Below the pieces are notes generated by a model. The model was not told where the DNA came from. It made no database searches and worked only from the letters and a program-made list of their open reading frames with translations. A DNA stretch of 64,000 bases from NCBI GenBank assembly GCA_945861535.1, contig CAMAUZ010000022.1, positions 29,455 through 93,454 of the forward strand, read 5' to 3'. The DNA comes from Akkermansia muciniphila (GTDB taxonomy: Bacteria; Verrucomicrobiota; Verrucomicrobiia; Limisphaerales; BJHT01). The position numbers were made by a program, and so were the translations under genes. Positions 1 through 8,732 of this stretch are shown here, piece by piece (position 1 is the stretch's first letter; each line of letters opens with the position of its first letter).

Positions 1-661
1 GCAGTTCCTTGTCCAACGGATACTCGCACCGGCACACAAGGATGTGCGGCGCGATGCCGATTTCGCGCAGCTTGGCGACCGATTGCTGCGTGGGCTTGGT
101 CTTCAGTTCGCCCGCCGCCTTGATGAAGGGAACGTAGGTGACGTGAATGAAGCAGACATTGCCCACGCCCGCCTCGAGCGCGAACTCGCGGATCGCCTCG
201 AGAAACGGCAGCCCCTCAATGTCGCCCGTCGTGCCGCCGACCTCGGTGATCAACACATCGCACTTGGTCTTCGCCGTCAGGTCATGGATGCGTTTCTGGA
301 TCTCGTCGGTGACGTGCGGAATCACCTGCACGGTCTTGCCGAGGTATTTTCCCTCGCGCTCGTTGTTGAGCACGGTCTGGTACACTTGGCCGCTGGTGAG
401 GTTGTTCAACCGGCTCAGCTTCGTGTTCGTGAAACGCTCGTAATGGCCGAGGTCCAGGTCCGTCTCCGCGCCGTCATCGAGCACATACACCTCGCCGTGC
501 TGGAACGGACTCATCGTGCCCGGATCGACGTTCAGGTAGGGGTCGAATTTTTGCAGCGCGACCTTGAGGCCGCGATTCTCCAGCAGCGTGCCCAGCGCCG
601 CCGCGGTCAAACCCTTGCCGAGCGAACTCACCACCCCGCCGGTAACAAAAATGTATTTCAT
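1..661 (-). CDS. pyrG: CTP synthase, N-terminal part (gene runs off the left edge)
   Basis: CTP synthase converts UTP to CTP using ATP and glutamine-derived ammonia in the cytoplasm. The start codon is at 661 and only the first 220 or so of about 540 expected residues lie in the window, so the entry is partial. The visible part is the N-terminal amidoligase domain: it opens [17 protein letters not shown] with the P-loop, followed by [18 protein letters not shown] and [11 protein letters not shown], all strongly conserved in PyrG. The glutaminase half is outside the window. kdsB lies 83 bases upstream on the same strand, so the two are probably cotranscribed; the same neighbour pair occurs in Chlamydia. 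Because no stop codon is inside the window the reading frame is open to base 1. Confidence 0.95.
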   Translation of the reverse strand, partial: MKYIFVTGGVVSSLGKGLTAAALGTLLENRGLKVALQKFDPYLNVDPGTMSPFQHGEVYVLDDGAETDLDLGHYERFTNTKLSRLNNLTSGQVYQTVLNNEREGKYLGKTVQVIPHVTDEIQKRIHDLTAKTKCDVLITEVGGTTGDIEGLPFLEAIREFALEAGVGNVCFIHVTYVPFIKAAGELKTKPTQQSVAKLREIGIAPHILVCRCEYPLDKEL

Positions 662-744
662 GGCCAATCCTTCCGCCGCTTCCACGTTTCAACCCGTCCC
701 CACTCGCGCTCGCGAACCCTTCACCGTTTCAACCCTTGAACCCT

Positions 745-1500
745 TCAACCCTTTCCCAGCCCAACCTTCCCCAACAACGCCTCCACCCGCGCCACATCCT
801 CCGGCACATCCACGCCCACGCTGTCGTAATCCACCGTCACCACCGCGATGGGAATGTCATTTTCCAGCGCCCGCAACTGTTCGAGCCGCTCCGCCTGCTC
901 CAGCGGCGACACCGGGAAACGCACCAACCGCAGCAGCGTCGCGCGCCGGTAGCCGTAAATCCCGAGATGCTTCAAAAACGGAAATGCCGCCAACTGTTCG
1001 TCCCCCGGACGGCTGGCGGCATCTCGCAGAAACGGAATCGTGCGACGCGAAAAGTATAGGGCGCGCCCCGCGGCACTGACAACGACTTTGACGACATTCG
1101 GGTTGTCGTACTCACCCACACCACGCAACCGCGTCGCCGCCGTGGACATCTCCGCCCCGGCCAGCGCGCCCGCCACCGCGTCGATCACCGCCGGATCGAT
1201 CAACGGTTCGTCGCCCTGGATGTTCACCACCGCGTCGCACTCGCACCGCGCCGCCACCTCCGCGATCCGGTCCGAGCCGCTCGGATGATCCTCGCGCGTC
1301 AGTTCGACCCGGCAGAAACCCCGCGCCACCGCGGCGATGCGCTCGTCATCCGTCGCCACGATCACCTCCGCCAGCAACCGCGCGCGCCGGCATTGCTCGA
1401 CCACCCGCTGGAGCAGCGGCCTCCCCGCGATCGGATGCAGCGGCTTCCCCGGAAAACGAGTCGAGGCAAAGCGCGCCGGAATGATGCCGAGAATTTTCAT
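745..1500 (-). CDS. kdsB: 3-deoxy-manno-octulosonate cytidylyltransferase
   Basis: KdsB activates Kdo with CTP to CMP-Kdo for lipid A/inner core synthesis, implying a lipopolysaccharide-bearing outer membrane. The 251-residue length matches the family. Visible motifs are the N-terminal nucleotide-binding loop IIPARFASTRFPGKPL, the ATDDERI segment, the substrate loop HPSGSDRI, and VVNIQGDEPLI around residue 95. The ATG at 1500 gives exactly the expected N-terminus. It sits directly upstream of pyrG, which makes its CTP substrate, 83 bases away on the same strand. Nothing unusual in the protein. Confidence 0.95.
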   Translation of the reverse strand: MKILGIIPARFASTRFPGKPLHPIAGRPLLQRVVEQCRRARLLAEVIVATDDERIAAVARGFCRVELTREDHPSGSDRIAEVAARCECDAVVNIQGDEPLIDPAVIDAVAGALAGAEMSTAATRLRGVGEYDNPNVVKVVVSAAGRALYFSRRTIPFLRDAASRPGDEQLAAFPFLKHLGIYGYRRATLLRLVRFPVSPLEQAERLEQLRALENDIPIAVVTVDYDSVGVDVPEDVARVEALLGKVGLGKG

Positions 1501-1579
1501 CGCCGCGGATTAAGCCCCTTGCCGTTCAGAAATTCCAACCCTGAATCCCGACGAAATCGCAGCAGCCCCGCGCACTTCC

Positions 1580-1688
1580 CGTCCCGGAGGGACACCGCAG
1601 GAAATTAGCCGGGGGCAAGACCGCCCCAGCGGTCGCCGCCCCCGGTCGGAGGCGCGAGCGGCCCATGCCCCAGCGGGGCATCGAAGAA
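1580..1688. repeat. Dispersed repeat R3
   Basis: The unit carries the core aaattagccggggg flanked by a small hairpin around gtcccggagggac, then ends ccatgccccagcggggcatcg. Near copies occur at 25401-25513 and, inverted, at 25605-25717. The R9 repeat at 50171-50486 is a related variant sharing the ccggagg...aaattagccgg core. Confidence 0.75.
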
Positions 1689-1744
1689 CTTCTCCGCCCC
1701 ACCGTGGCACACAGCACCAACTGAATCGTCCGCCCGCCTCCGTC

Positions 1745-1857
1745 CTCTGCGTTTCTTCCCATCTCTGCGTGTTCTGCTCCGCCGCCCTCCCCTCCACGGC
1801 AGGACGTCTGTCTGGCAGACCACTCAAAACACCGCAGAGATGGGAAGAAACGCAGAG
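1745..1857. repeat. Inverted repeat R5 (long hairpin)
   Basis: Two arms of about 32 bases (1745-1776 and 1826-1857) built on tcttcccatctctgcg are near-perfect inverse complements around a 49-base spacer. A second copy with the same arm sequence lies at 37907-37998. Confidence 0.8.
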
Positions 1858-2043
1858 CAGCCGGAGGGGGTTGCTTTGAACGGCGACGGCCAGCGAGCGC
1901 GCCGCCCCTTTCGCCCGCCGTCACCGGCAAAATATCGTTCGCCGATTCGTATAAAGAGCAGCCTCCCTACCCGGCTTGGAGCTTGCCCCCTTGAACCTTC
2001 CCTTAAGCTTTGAGCTTTAACCTTGGAGCTTTTCCCCCGCGCT

Positions 2044-3444
2044 CTACACCGGCTCCACAATCGCCTCGCTCGCACTGTGCCCGATCACGCGAATGCCCTG
2101 CCCCGGCGCAATCATCTCCCCTTGCGAAATCACATCGATCACGTCGTCACCGAACCGCCCTTTGCCGCCGGGCCGTAACGGCGAGACACTCACGCCCACC
2201 TGTCCCACGCGCCGCGCGTGCTCCTGCGCCAGCAGAGCGACCGTCCGCTCGCCGCTCGCGGAATTCGTCACCAGCCGCCCGTAGAGCGACGTCTTCGGCA
2301 GCCACAGACTGAGCACCCAGCACACCACCCCGGCCCCAAGAAATGAGAACAGGATCCGCATCAGCGGCACCTGAATCTGCGGCAACGTCGGCATCGCCGG
2401 AGCACCCGGATAAATGTCCACCATCGCCATCACCAGCGCCGCCAGCATCACGCCCGCGCCCATCAGCCCGAGCACGATCGATCCCGGAAACACAAAGAAC
2501 TCCACCATCACCAACAGCAGTCCGATCACAAACACCGCGATCCATTCCATCCCCGACAGCCCCGCCACGTAACCGCCCAGAAAATAAATCGCGAACGCAC
2601 ACACCCCGACAATGCCCGGCAGTCCGAACCCCGGCGTCTTCATCTCGAGATAAATCCCCGCGATGCCGATCATCAACAACAGCGGGCTGATCGTGTTGAT
2701 CCACGTCGCCAGCCGCTCGACGCCCGTCGGCTCGATGGTGAACCGTTTCGCCGCCGACAGCCCCGACCATTTCAGCAACTCGTCGAGCGACTCCACCGTC
2801 CCCAGCGACAACAGCGGCTTGGCCGGCTTGCCATACGATTTCTCCGCCTGCTTGTTCGTGAGCGTGAGAATCTGCCCCTTCTCGTTGAGCACCTCGCCGT
2901 CCACCGTCAGCTCCTTCGTCTTGTCGATCATCGCCTCGATCACCGCGATGTTGTGCCCGTTCTTCTCCGCGCTCGTGCGGACCAGCGCGCGAATCCCCGA
3001 GGTCATCTTCGCCTCGACCGTGTCGGGCAATTTCGTCGGCCCGCTGCCATCCGGCGACAGCATGATCGGCGCGGCCGCCCCGATGACACTCTGCGGCGCC
3101 ATGTAAATCTTCTGCGTCGCCACCGCGAGGAACGCCCCCGCCGAGAACGCCTTCCGGTTCACAAACGTGATCGTCTCGCCCTTGAACTGCCCGAGAATCC
3201 CGACGATCTCGCCGGTCACATCCACCCGCCCGCCATGCGTGTCCATGTCCAGCACCAGCACGTCCGCCTTCTCCTTGATCGCCAGCTTCACCCCGCGCCG
3301 CACCAGATAAACCAGCGGCGGCATGATGTCCTCGCGAATCGGGAGCACCACGACCTTGAGCTCCGCCTTCGCCTCGGCCGCACCTGCGCCACCCAGCGGC
3401 CACCACGCCAGACATCCGAGAAAAATCACAATCCAAGTCTTCAT
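2044..3444 (-). CDS. NfeD family membrane-bound serine protease (ClpP class)
   Basis: A 466-residue protein of the long NfeD1 type. Residues 1-22 form a signal peptide. A periplasmic ClpP-like domain follows (about 27-240), with DMDTHGGRVDVTG and the NRKAFSAGAF motif whose serine is the expected nucleophile. Four to five membrane segments span about 265-390 (for example PLLLMIGIAGIYLEM and MEWIAVFVIGLLLVMVEFF), and an OB-fold NfeD domain ends the chain (GKGRFGDDVIDVISQGEMI). Family members are thought to act with stomatin/flotillin-type proteins in membrane quality control; no such partner is seen here. A longer frame reaches back to 3678 but crosses repeat R4, so the ATG at 3444, which gives the signal peptide, is chosen. 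Confidence 0.88.
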   Translation of the reverse strand: MKTWIVIFLGCLAWWPLGGAGAAEAKAELKVVVLPIREDIMPPLVYLVRRGVKLAIKEKADVLVLDMDTHGGRVDVTGEIVGILGQFKGETITFVNRKAFSAGAFLAVATQKIYMAPQSVIGAAAPIMLSPDGSGPTKLPDTVEAKMTSGIRALVRTSAEKNGHNIAVIEAMIDKTKELTVDGEVLNEKGQILTLTNKQAEKSYGKPAKPLLSLGTVESLDELLKWSGLSAAKRFTIEPTGVERLATWINTISPLLLMIGIAGIYLEMKTPGFGLPGIVGVCAFAIYFLGGYVAGLSGMEWIAVFVIGLLLVMVEFFVFPGSIVLGLMGAGVMLAALVMAMVDIYPGAPAMPTLPQIQVPLMRILFSFLGAGVVCWVLSLWLPKTSLYGRLVTNSASGERTVALLAQEHARRVGQVGVSVSPLRPGGKGRFGDDVIDVISQGEMIAPGQGIRVIGHSASEAIVEPV

Positions 3445-3506
3445 GCCGCGACCGTATCGCAACCCCTCCGCCGTCGCAACGATGCACCGCCAAGCGCCTC
3501 GCCGTC

Positions 3507-3714
3507 GGGCGCATCTCAGTTTATTGCACGCTCTCTGGTTCCCATCCCCAGTCCCGCAGGGACGAAAGAAACCGTGCGCCATCTCGCCGCTTTCGTCCCT
3601 GACGGGACTTTCCGGTTCCCCGACCGTACGCCCAGCACTGAAGGGCTGGGCTATTTTCGGTCGTCGGGACTGCGCCAACGCGCACCGATCGTTGCAGGAA
3701 ACTCAGATGCGCCC
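3507..3714. repeat. Nested inverted repeat R4
   Basis: The outer ends gggcgcatctcagttt (3507) and aaactcagatgcgccc (ending 3714) are inverse complements about 200 bases apart. Inside are smaller inverted elements, including agtcccgcagggacg and tttcgtccctgacgggac. The same outer ends enclose another repeat at 22376-22645. It fills the 341-base divergent gap (3445-3785) between nfeD and the TolC gene; I see no other feature in that gap. Confidence 0.75.
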
Positions 3715-3785
3715 CTCCCCGTCTGAAACGCGCAACGCGCGCCTCGTTGACATGCCTGGGGAATGATTCTTTACTCCCGCACCTT

Positions 3786-6551
3786 ATGACCTCGTCCCGC
3801 TGGCTTTTTTCTTCGCTCTCCCTGCTCGCCGGAGTGACGGGCGCGGCCGCTCAAACCGCACCCTCCGCGCTGCTGCCGACGCCAGGCGGGGGCGCCGTCC
3901 CGGCAACAACCACGGCGGTGACCAACAGCATCCGGTTCATCGCGCGCGGCGCTGCGACCCCGCCGCCCACGGGTCTGATGGCGAGTCCGCGCCCCGCGCG
4001 GGCGGGGCTGGCAACGTGGTCCTACACGCCGACCTATGCCGGCCAGCCGCTGAGTTCGGTGGCGTTGGACCGCGCCGCTGCGCCAACGACGACACCCCGC
4101 CCGCGGTCGAATCCGCCGACGCTCCCATCCGCCGGGGACATCACGCGCGAGGACAAGGTCACGGGCAAAAAAGAAGTGCTCCTGCCCGGGGGCTGGGTCG
4201 AGGTCACGACGTTGGCGAAAGGCTTCGCCGCGACTTCCCCCGAGCCGCTGACCGCTCTGGCGACCACTCCGGACAGCCGGACTCTCAGCCTCGAAAGTCC
4301 GTCGGCCCCGGTGAGCAATGCGTTTCCGTCATTACCCATCATGACCCCGCGGCTGGATGCCGGGTCGCCGCCGCCGGCGGTGGCGGTGCCGGACTCCCAA
4401 CCCGCGACCAGCCTGCAGTCCAACACGCCTGGCTTTCTGCGCCCGAAAATGCGGGAGTTTCCGCGCGTGGGCCTGCCGCGCGGGGCCGCCGCCCCGGAGC
4501 CGCAGCCGTCGGCCGCGACCGCGCCGGAGATACCCGCAATTCCGTCGGCACCATTCGTGTCCCCCGTCCCTGCGCCCGCTCCGGCGCCGACGCTGGAGAC
4601 CGCGCCGGTCGCGCCGCCCGCCGTCAGCAGCCTTCCATTTCCCACGCGGCGCACGGAATTTCCGCCCGAAATTGCAGCCTCGTCGGCCACCCCATCCGGG
4701 ACGGTGTCGTCCACTCCGGGGGTGCATCCCATCGTGCGGCCCGCCCCCATTTCGACGCCCGCCGAACTGCCCGCCAGCGCCGACGACTGGGCGCAGGCCA
4801 AAGCGAAGGCCGACACCTTGGAAGCGCTGCGGGCCGAGACCCGCGCGCGGGCCGAGGCCGCCCGTTTGAAAACGCCGGGCGGCCAGGCCGATCTGGCCGC
4901 GCGTCGGGAAGCGGACCTAGCGTATCAGAGCGAGCTGGAGCGGGTGCGGCAGGAAAAGAAAAGTGCCGCGCAGACCGCGCGGGGACTCGACGAAGCGATG
5001 AACCGCGCCACGATCGGCGCACTGGACGCTGCGCCGGCTGCACCACGCCGGCTCCCGCCCACGCCGCCGGTCGCCCCCGCGAGCGCTGCGGCACCGACCG
5101 TGGCTGCGCCGCCCGCCGCCGCGCCGGCCCCATCCGCCCGCCGCACGCTGTCGCTGGACGACTGTCTGCAGGAGGCGCTGCGGCACAACTTCAACGTGCA
5201 GATCCAGCGCCTGGCACCGGAGATCGCCCGCCTCGCCCTCAACACCACTTACGGCGCGTACGATCCGCTGCTGGGTCTGAACGCCACCCATTTCCACAAC
5301 ACGTCCCCCGGCGGCAACGACATCCAGGGCCGGCCGTTTCCCGGCAATGAAATCACGGTGAACAGCGTGGGACCGTCGTTGCGCGGGCTGCTGCCCTTCG
5401 GCGCGACCTATGATGCGACCGTGGATGTCAACCAGCGCGACGGCACGTTCGTGGGCGCGTCCGCGCAGTATTCCACCGCGGCAAACCTCAACCTGCGCCA
5501 ACCGCTGCTGAGGAACTTCCTCATCGACACGACGCGGCGCACCATCCTCGTCAACAAGAAGGACCTCGGCATTTCCGAACACACGCTGATGACGGAGATC
5601 GTCAACACCGTCACCGCCGTGCAGCAGGCGTACTACGATCTCATCTTCAGCCGCGAGAATGTGAAGGTGCAGGAGAAGTCGCTCGAACTGGCCGAGCAGT
5701 TGCTCGCGGAAAACAAGAAGCGCGTCGAGGTCGGCGTGCTCGCGCCGCTGGATGAGAAACAAGCCGAGTCGCAGGTGGCCATCCGGCGCACCGATCTGCT
5801 CGCGGCGCGGACGGATCTGCAGACGCGGCAGAACGCGCTCAAGAATCTCATCACCGACAATTTCGCCCAATGGCAGCCGACGGAGCTGTTCCCGGCCGAG
5901 CAGATGGTCGCGCTGCGCGAGCCGTTGGAGGTGCAGGCCAGTTGGAATAAGGGCCTCACGCTGCGCCCGGAATTTTTGCGGGCCAAGCTCGATGTCGAGA
6001 AGCAGGACATTCATCTCAAGTTCTTCTCGAACCAGCGGTATCCCGCGCTCGACCTGGTCGGCAGCTACGGCCAGAGCGGCTTGAACGGTTCGCTGGGCAA
6101 CTCGGTGTGGGACGTGCGGCCCGGCGGCGACAGCCCGAGGTATTCGGCGGGTGTCATTCTCAGCATCCCCCTGAGCAATCGCGAGGCGAGGAACCGCTAC
6201 GCCCAAGGCAAGGCCGAGAAGCAACAATCCCTGCTCCGGCTCAAACAACTCGAACAGGAAATCATGGTGCAGATCGACAACTCGGTGAAACTGGCGCGCA
6301 GCGAGTTCGAGCGCATCGACCTGACCCGCAAGGCGCGAGAGTACGCCGAGGCCGCCGTCGAGGCCGAGCAGATCAAGCTGGCCAACGGGAAGAGCACGAG
6401 CTTCTTCGTCCTGCAATTGCAGCGCGACCTCACCACCGCGCGCTCCGCCGAAATCCGGTCGCTGGCCGATTACAACAAGGCCATGGCCGTGCTCGCGCAG
6501 AGCGAGGGGACGACGCTCCAAAGGAACAAGCTTACGGTGGAGTTTCGGTGA
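3786..6551 (+). CDS. TolC family outer membrane efflux protein with long Pro/Ala-rich N-terminal region
   Basis: The 921-residue product begins with a signal peptide (MTSSRWLFSSLSLLAGVTGAAAQ). Residues about 25-450 are a low-complexity Pro/Ala/Thr-rich stretch with a charged coiled-coil-like patch near 337-400 (TLEALRAETRARAEAA). The TolC fold starts near 452 (TLSLDDCLQEALRHNFNVQ) and contains both outer-membrane efflux repeats (about 455-690 and 700-905), with AEQLLAENKKRVEVG and YAEAAVEAEQIKLANGKST typical of the helical barrel. TolC proteins form trimeric exit ducts for RND, ABC or MFS pumps. No pump or adaptor gene adjoins it. The usual family length is about 450, so the N-terminal half is extra. 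The ATG at 3786 is preferred over one 13 codons upstream because it gives a clean signal peptide. Confidence 0.88.
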   Translation: MTSSRWLFSSLSLLAGVTGAAAQTAPSALLPTPGGGAVPATTTAVTNSIRFIARGAATPPPTGLMASPRPARAGLATWSYTPTYAGQPLSSVALDRAAAPTTTPRPRSNPPTLPSAGDITREDKVTGKKEVLLPGGWVEVTTLAKGFAATSPEPLTALATTPDSRTLSLESPSAPVSNAFPSLPIMTPRLDAGSPPPAVAVPDSQPATSLQSNTPGFLRPKMREFPRVGLPRGAAAPEPQPSAATAPEIPAIPSAPFVSPVPAPAPAPTLETAPVAPPAVSSLPFPTRRTEFPPEIAASSATPSGTVSSTPGVHPIVRPAPISTPAELPASADDWAQAKAKADTLEALRAETRARAEAARLKTPGGQADLAARREADLAYQSELERVRQEKKSAAQTARGLDEAMNRATIGALDAAPAAPRRLPPTPPVAPASAAAPTVAAPPAAAPAPSARRTLSLDDCLQEALRHNFNVQIQRLAPEIARLALNTTYGAYDPLLGLNATHFHNTSPGGNDIQGRPFPGNEITVNSVGPSLRGLLPFGATYDATVDVNQRDGTFVGASAQYSTAANLNLRQPLLRNFLIDTTRRTILVNKKDLGISEHTLMTEIVNTVTAVQQAYYDLIFSRENVKVQEKSLELAEQLLAENKKRVEVGVLAPLDEKQAESQVAIRRTDLLAARTDLQTRQNALKNLITDNFAQWQPTELFPAEQMVALREPLEVQASWNKGLTLRPEFLRAKLDVEKQDIHLKFFSNQRYPALDLVGSYGQSGLNGSLGNSVWDVRPGGDSPRYSAGVILSIPLSNREARNRYAQGKAEKQQSLLRLKQLEQEIMVQIDNSVKLARSEFERIDLTRKAREYAEAAVEAEQIKLANGKSTSFFVLQLQRDLTTARSAEIRSLADYNKAMAVLAQSEGTTLQRNKLTVEFR

Positions 6552-6578
6552 GCGGGGGGGCGGACGAGCGAAGCCGGG

Positions 6579-6680
6579 GTGGCACAGGCGTCCTCGCCGG
6601 CGAGTTCGGGCGGCGTCTCGCCGCCGGGACCGAATCGGGCGAGACGCCCCGAGAACTCACGGGCGAGACGCCTGCGGCAC
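6579..6680. repeat. Inverted repeat R10
   Basis: The ends gtggcacaggcgtcctcgccggc... and ...gggcgagacgcctgcggcac are inverse complements, with a further pair of inverted gcgagacgcc-type elements inside. It lies in the 257-base convergent gap between the TolC gene and the thioesterase gene and could also end transcription from both sides. No other copy in the window. Confidence 0.65.
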
Positions 6681-6808
6681 CTTGGCGCAGCCGTACGTTG
6701 GCAGGCGGATTTCCGCGTCGTTGGGTTAAACCGCCTCCGCCTCGTCACCTCGGCGGCTACTTTTCCCACACTCTCGCCACCCGCAGCGCTCCGCACCTGC
6801 GACCACCC

Positions 6809-7279
6809 TCATCCCCCGCTCTTCTTCTCCGGTCGCCATTCCCCGATCAGGTCGGCGAGCATCACGGGCACGTCGGCGTCCTTGAGCGGCACGTATTTTC
6901 CGGTGGCGCTGGCGATCACGGCGCCTGCGGCATTTTTCACTTCGCCCTGCGCTTCGTAGAGGCGGTCGCGGCGGTTGCTCACCAATTCGGCGGTGACGAA
7001 CAACTCTTCCTCCGGCGGCGTGGGGCGCGAGAAGCGGACGGTCAGTTCCGCGCAATAGGCGAAGCGTCCCGTGCCCACGGCGCAGGCCCAGACCATGATT
7101 TCATCCAGCACCGTGCTGAGGATGCCACCGTGGATCGTCTGCCGAAAACCGATGTGCTCGGCGCGCGGGCGGAAGCGCGTGTGCGCCACGCGGCCATCGG
7201 TCGCGAAACGCAGGCGGAGGCCGAACGGGTTGGACTCGCCGCAGACGAAGCAGGAGCGCGTGTGGGGCAGTGGTTGCAT
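6809..7279 (-). CDS. PaaI-like hotdog-fold thioesterase
   Basis: A 156-residue hotdog-fold protein. The N-terminus carries CFVCGESNPFGL, common in PaaI/YigI-type thioesterases, followed by the hotdog helix and active-site region QTIHGGILSTVLDE (around residue 65). It should hydrolyse an acyl-CoA or related thioester; the substrate cannot be told. The frame is open upstream to 7354, but that extension is a basic, repeat-like stretch; the ATG at 7279 gives the family's usual start. It is divergent from gapA with about 265 bases between them. Confidence 0.8.
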   Translation of the reverse strand: MQPLPHTRSCFVCGESNPFGLRLRFATDGRVAHTRFRPRAEHIGFRQTIHGGILSTVLDEIMVWACAVGTGRFAYCAELTVRFSRPTPPEEELFVTAELVSNRRDRLYEAQGEVKNAAGAVIASATGKYVPLKDADVPVMLADLIGEWRPEKKSGG

Positions 7280-7457
7280 GGGCGGAGGCTGGCGGAAACG
7301 GGCGCGGGGAAAAAGGCGAAAGCGACCCGGGCGAATTCTCCTCCCCCGGCGCACCCCCGCCGTCCGTCAGCTCGCGGCCCGGCGGGCCGCCCAAACCACC
7401 GCCCCGGCGACCGCCCCCGACGGTGCCGGAGACGGCAAAAATAGGGGGAATTGAACG

Positions 7458-7485
7458 TTGACCGTCCGGTGTTCCATACTAGCAT
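7458..7485 (+). promoter_or_regulatory. Candidate sigma70-type promoter for gapA
   Basis: TTGACC at 7458-7463 and TAGCAT at 7480-7485 are separated by 16 bases and lie about 60 bases before the gapA start codon. Five and four of six positions respectively match the E. coli consensus. This is a pattern match only. Confidence 0.3.
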
Positions 7486-7532
7486 CCCGCGCTTGTTCGT
7501 GCGGGTTGTGATCAAAACTAAAACGAAATTAA

Positions 7533-8594
<1,062 letters not shown>

Positions 8595-8618
8595 GGCCTT
8601 TGCCACCCACTCTTCGCC

Positions 8619-8653
8619 AGCGGCGTCCCGGCCTCGGGACGCCGCTTTTGTTT
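8619..8653 (+). terminator. Rho-independent terminator after gapA
   Basis: A perfect 12-base-pair stem (agcggcgtcccg, loop gcct, cgggacgccgct) is followed by tttgttt. It lies between the convergent gapA and metallo-beta-lactamase genes. Confidence 0.85.
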
Positions 8654-8732
8654 GCGGCCATCGCTGCGCGGTCCGGGGCCACGCCGCCCTCCGATTGCTC
8701 CTGCACACCGCCCGCGCCGCCGTCCGCCATCC

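Larger units (their letters stand above)
1501..2043. other. Intergenic region made largely of dispersed repeats
   Basis: This 543-base gap between the minus-strand nfeD and kdsB genes contains no convincing gene. Short open frames here are low-complexity translations of two repeat units (1580-1688 and 1745-1857, listed separately). The remainder, about 1870-2040, is plain GC-rich sequence in which I see nothing further. Confidence 0.6.
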
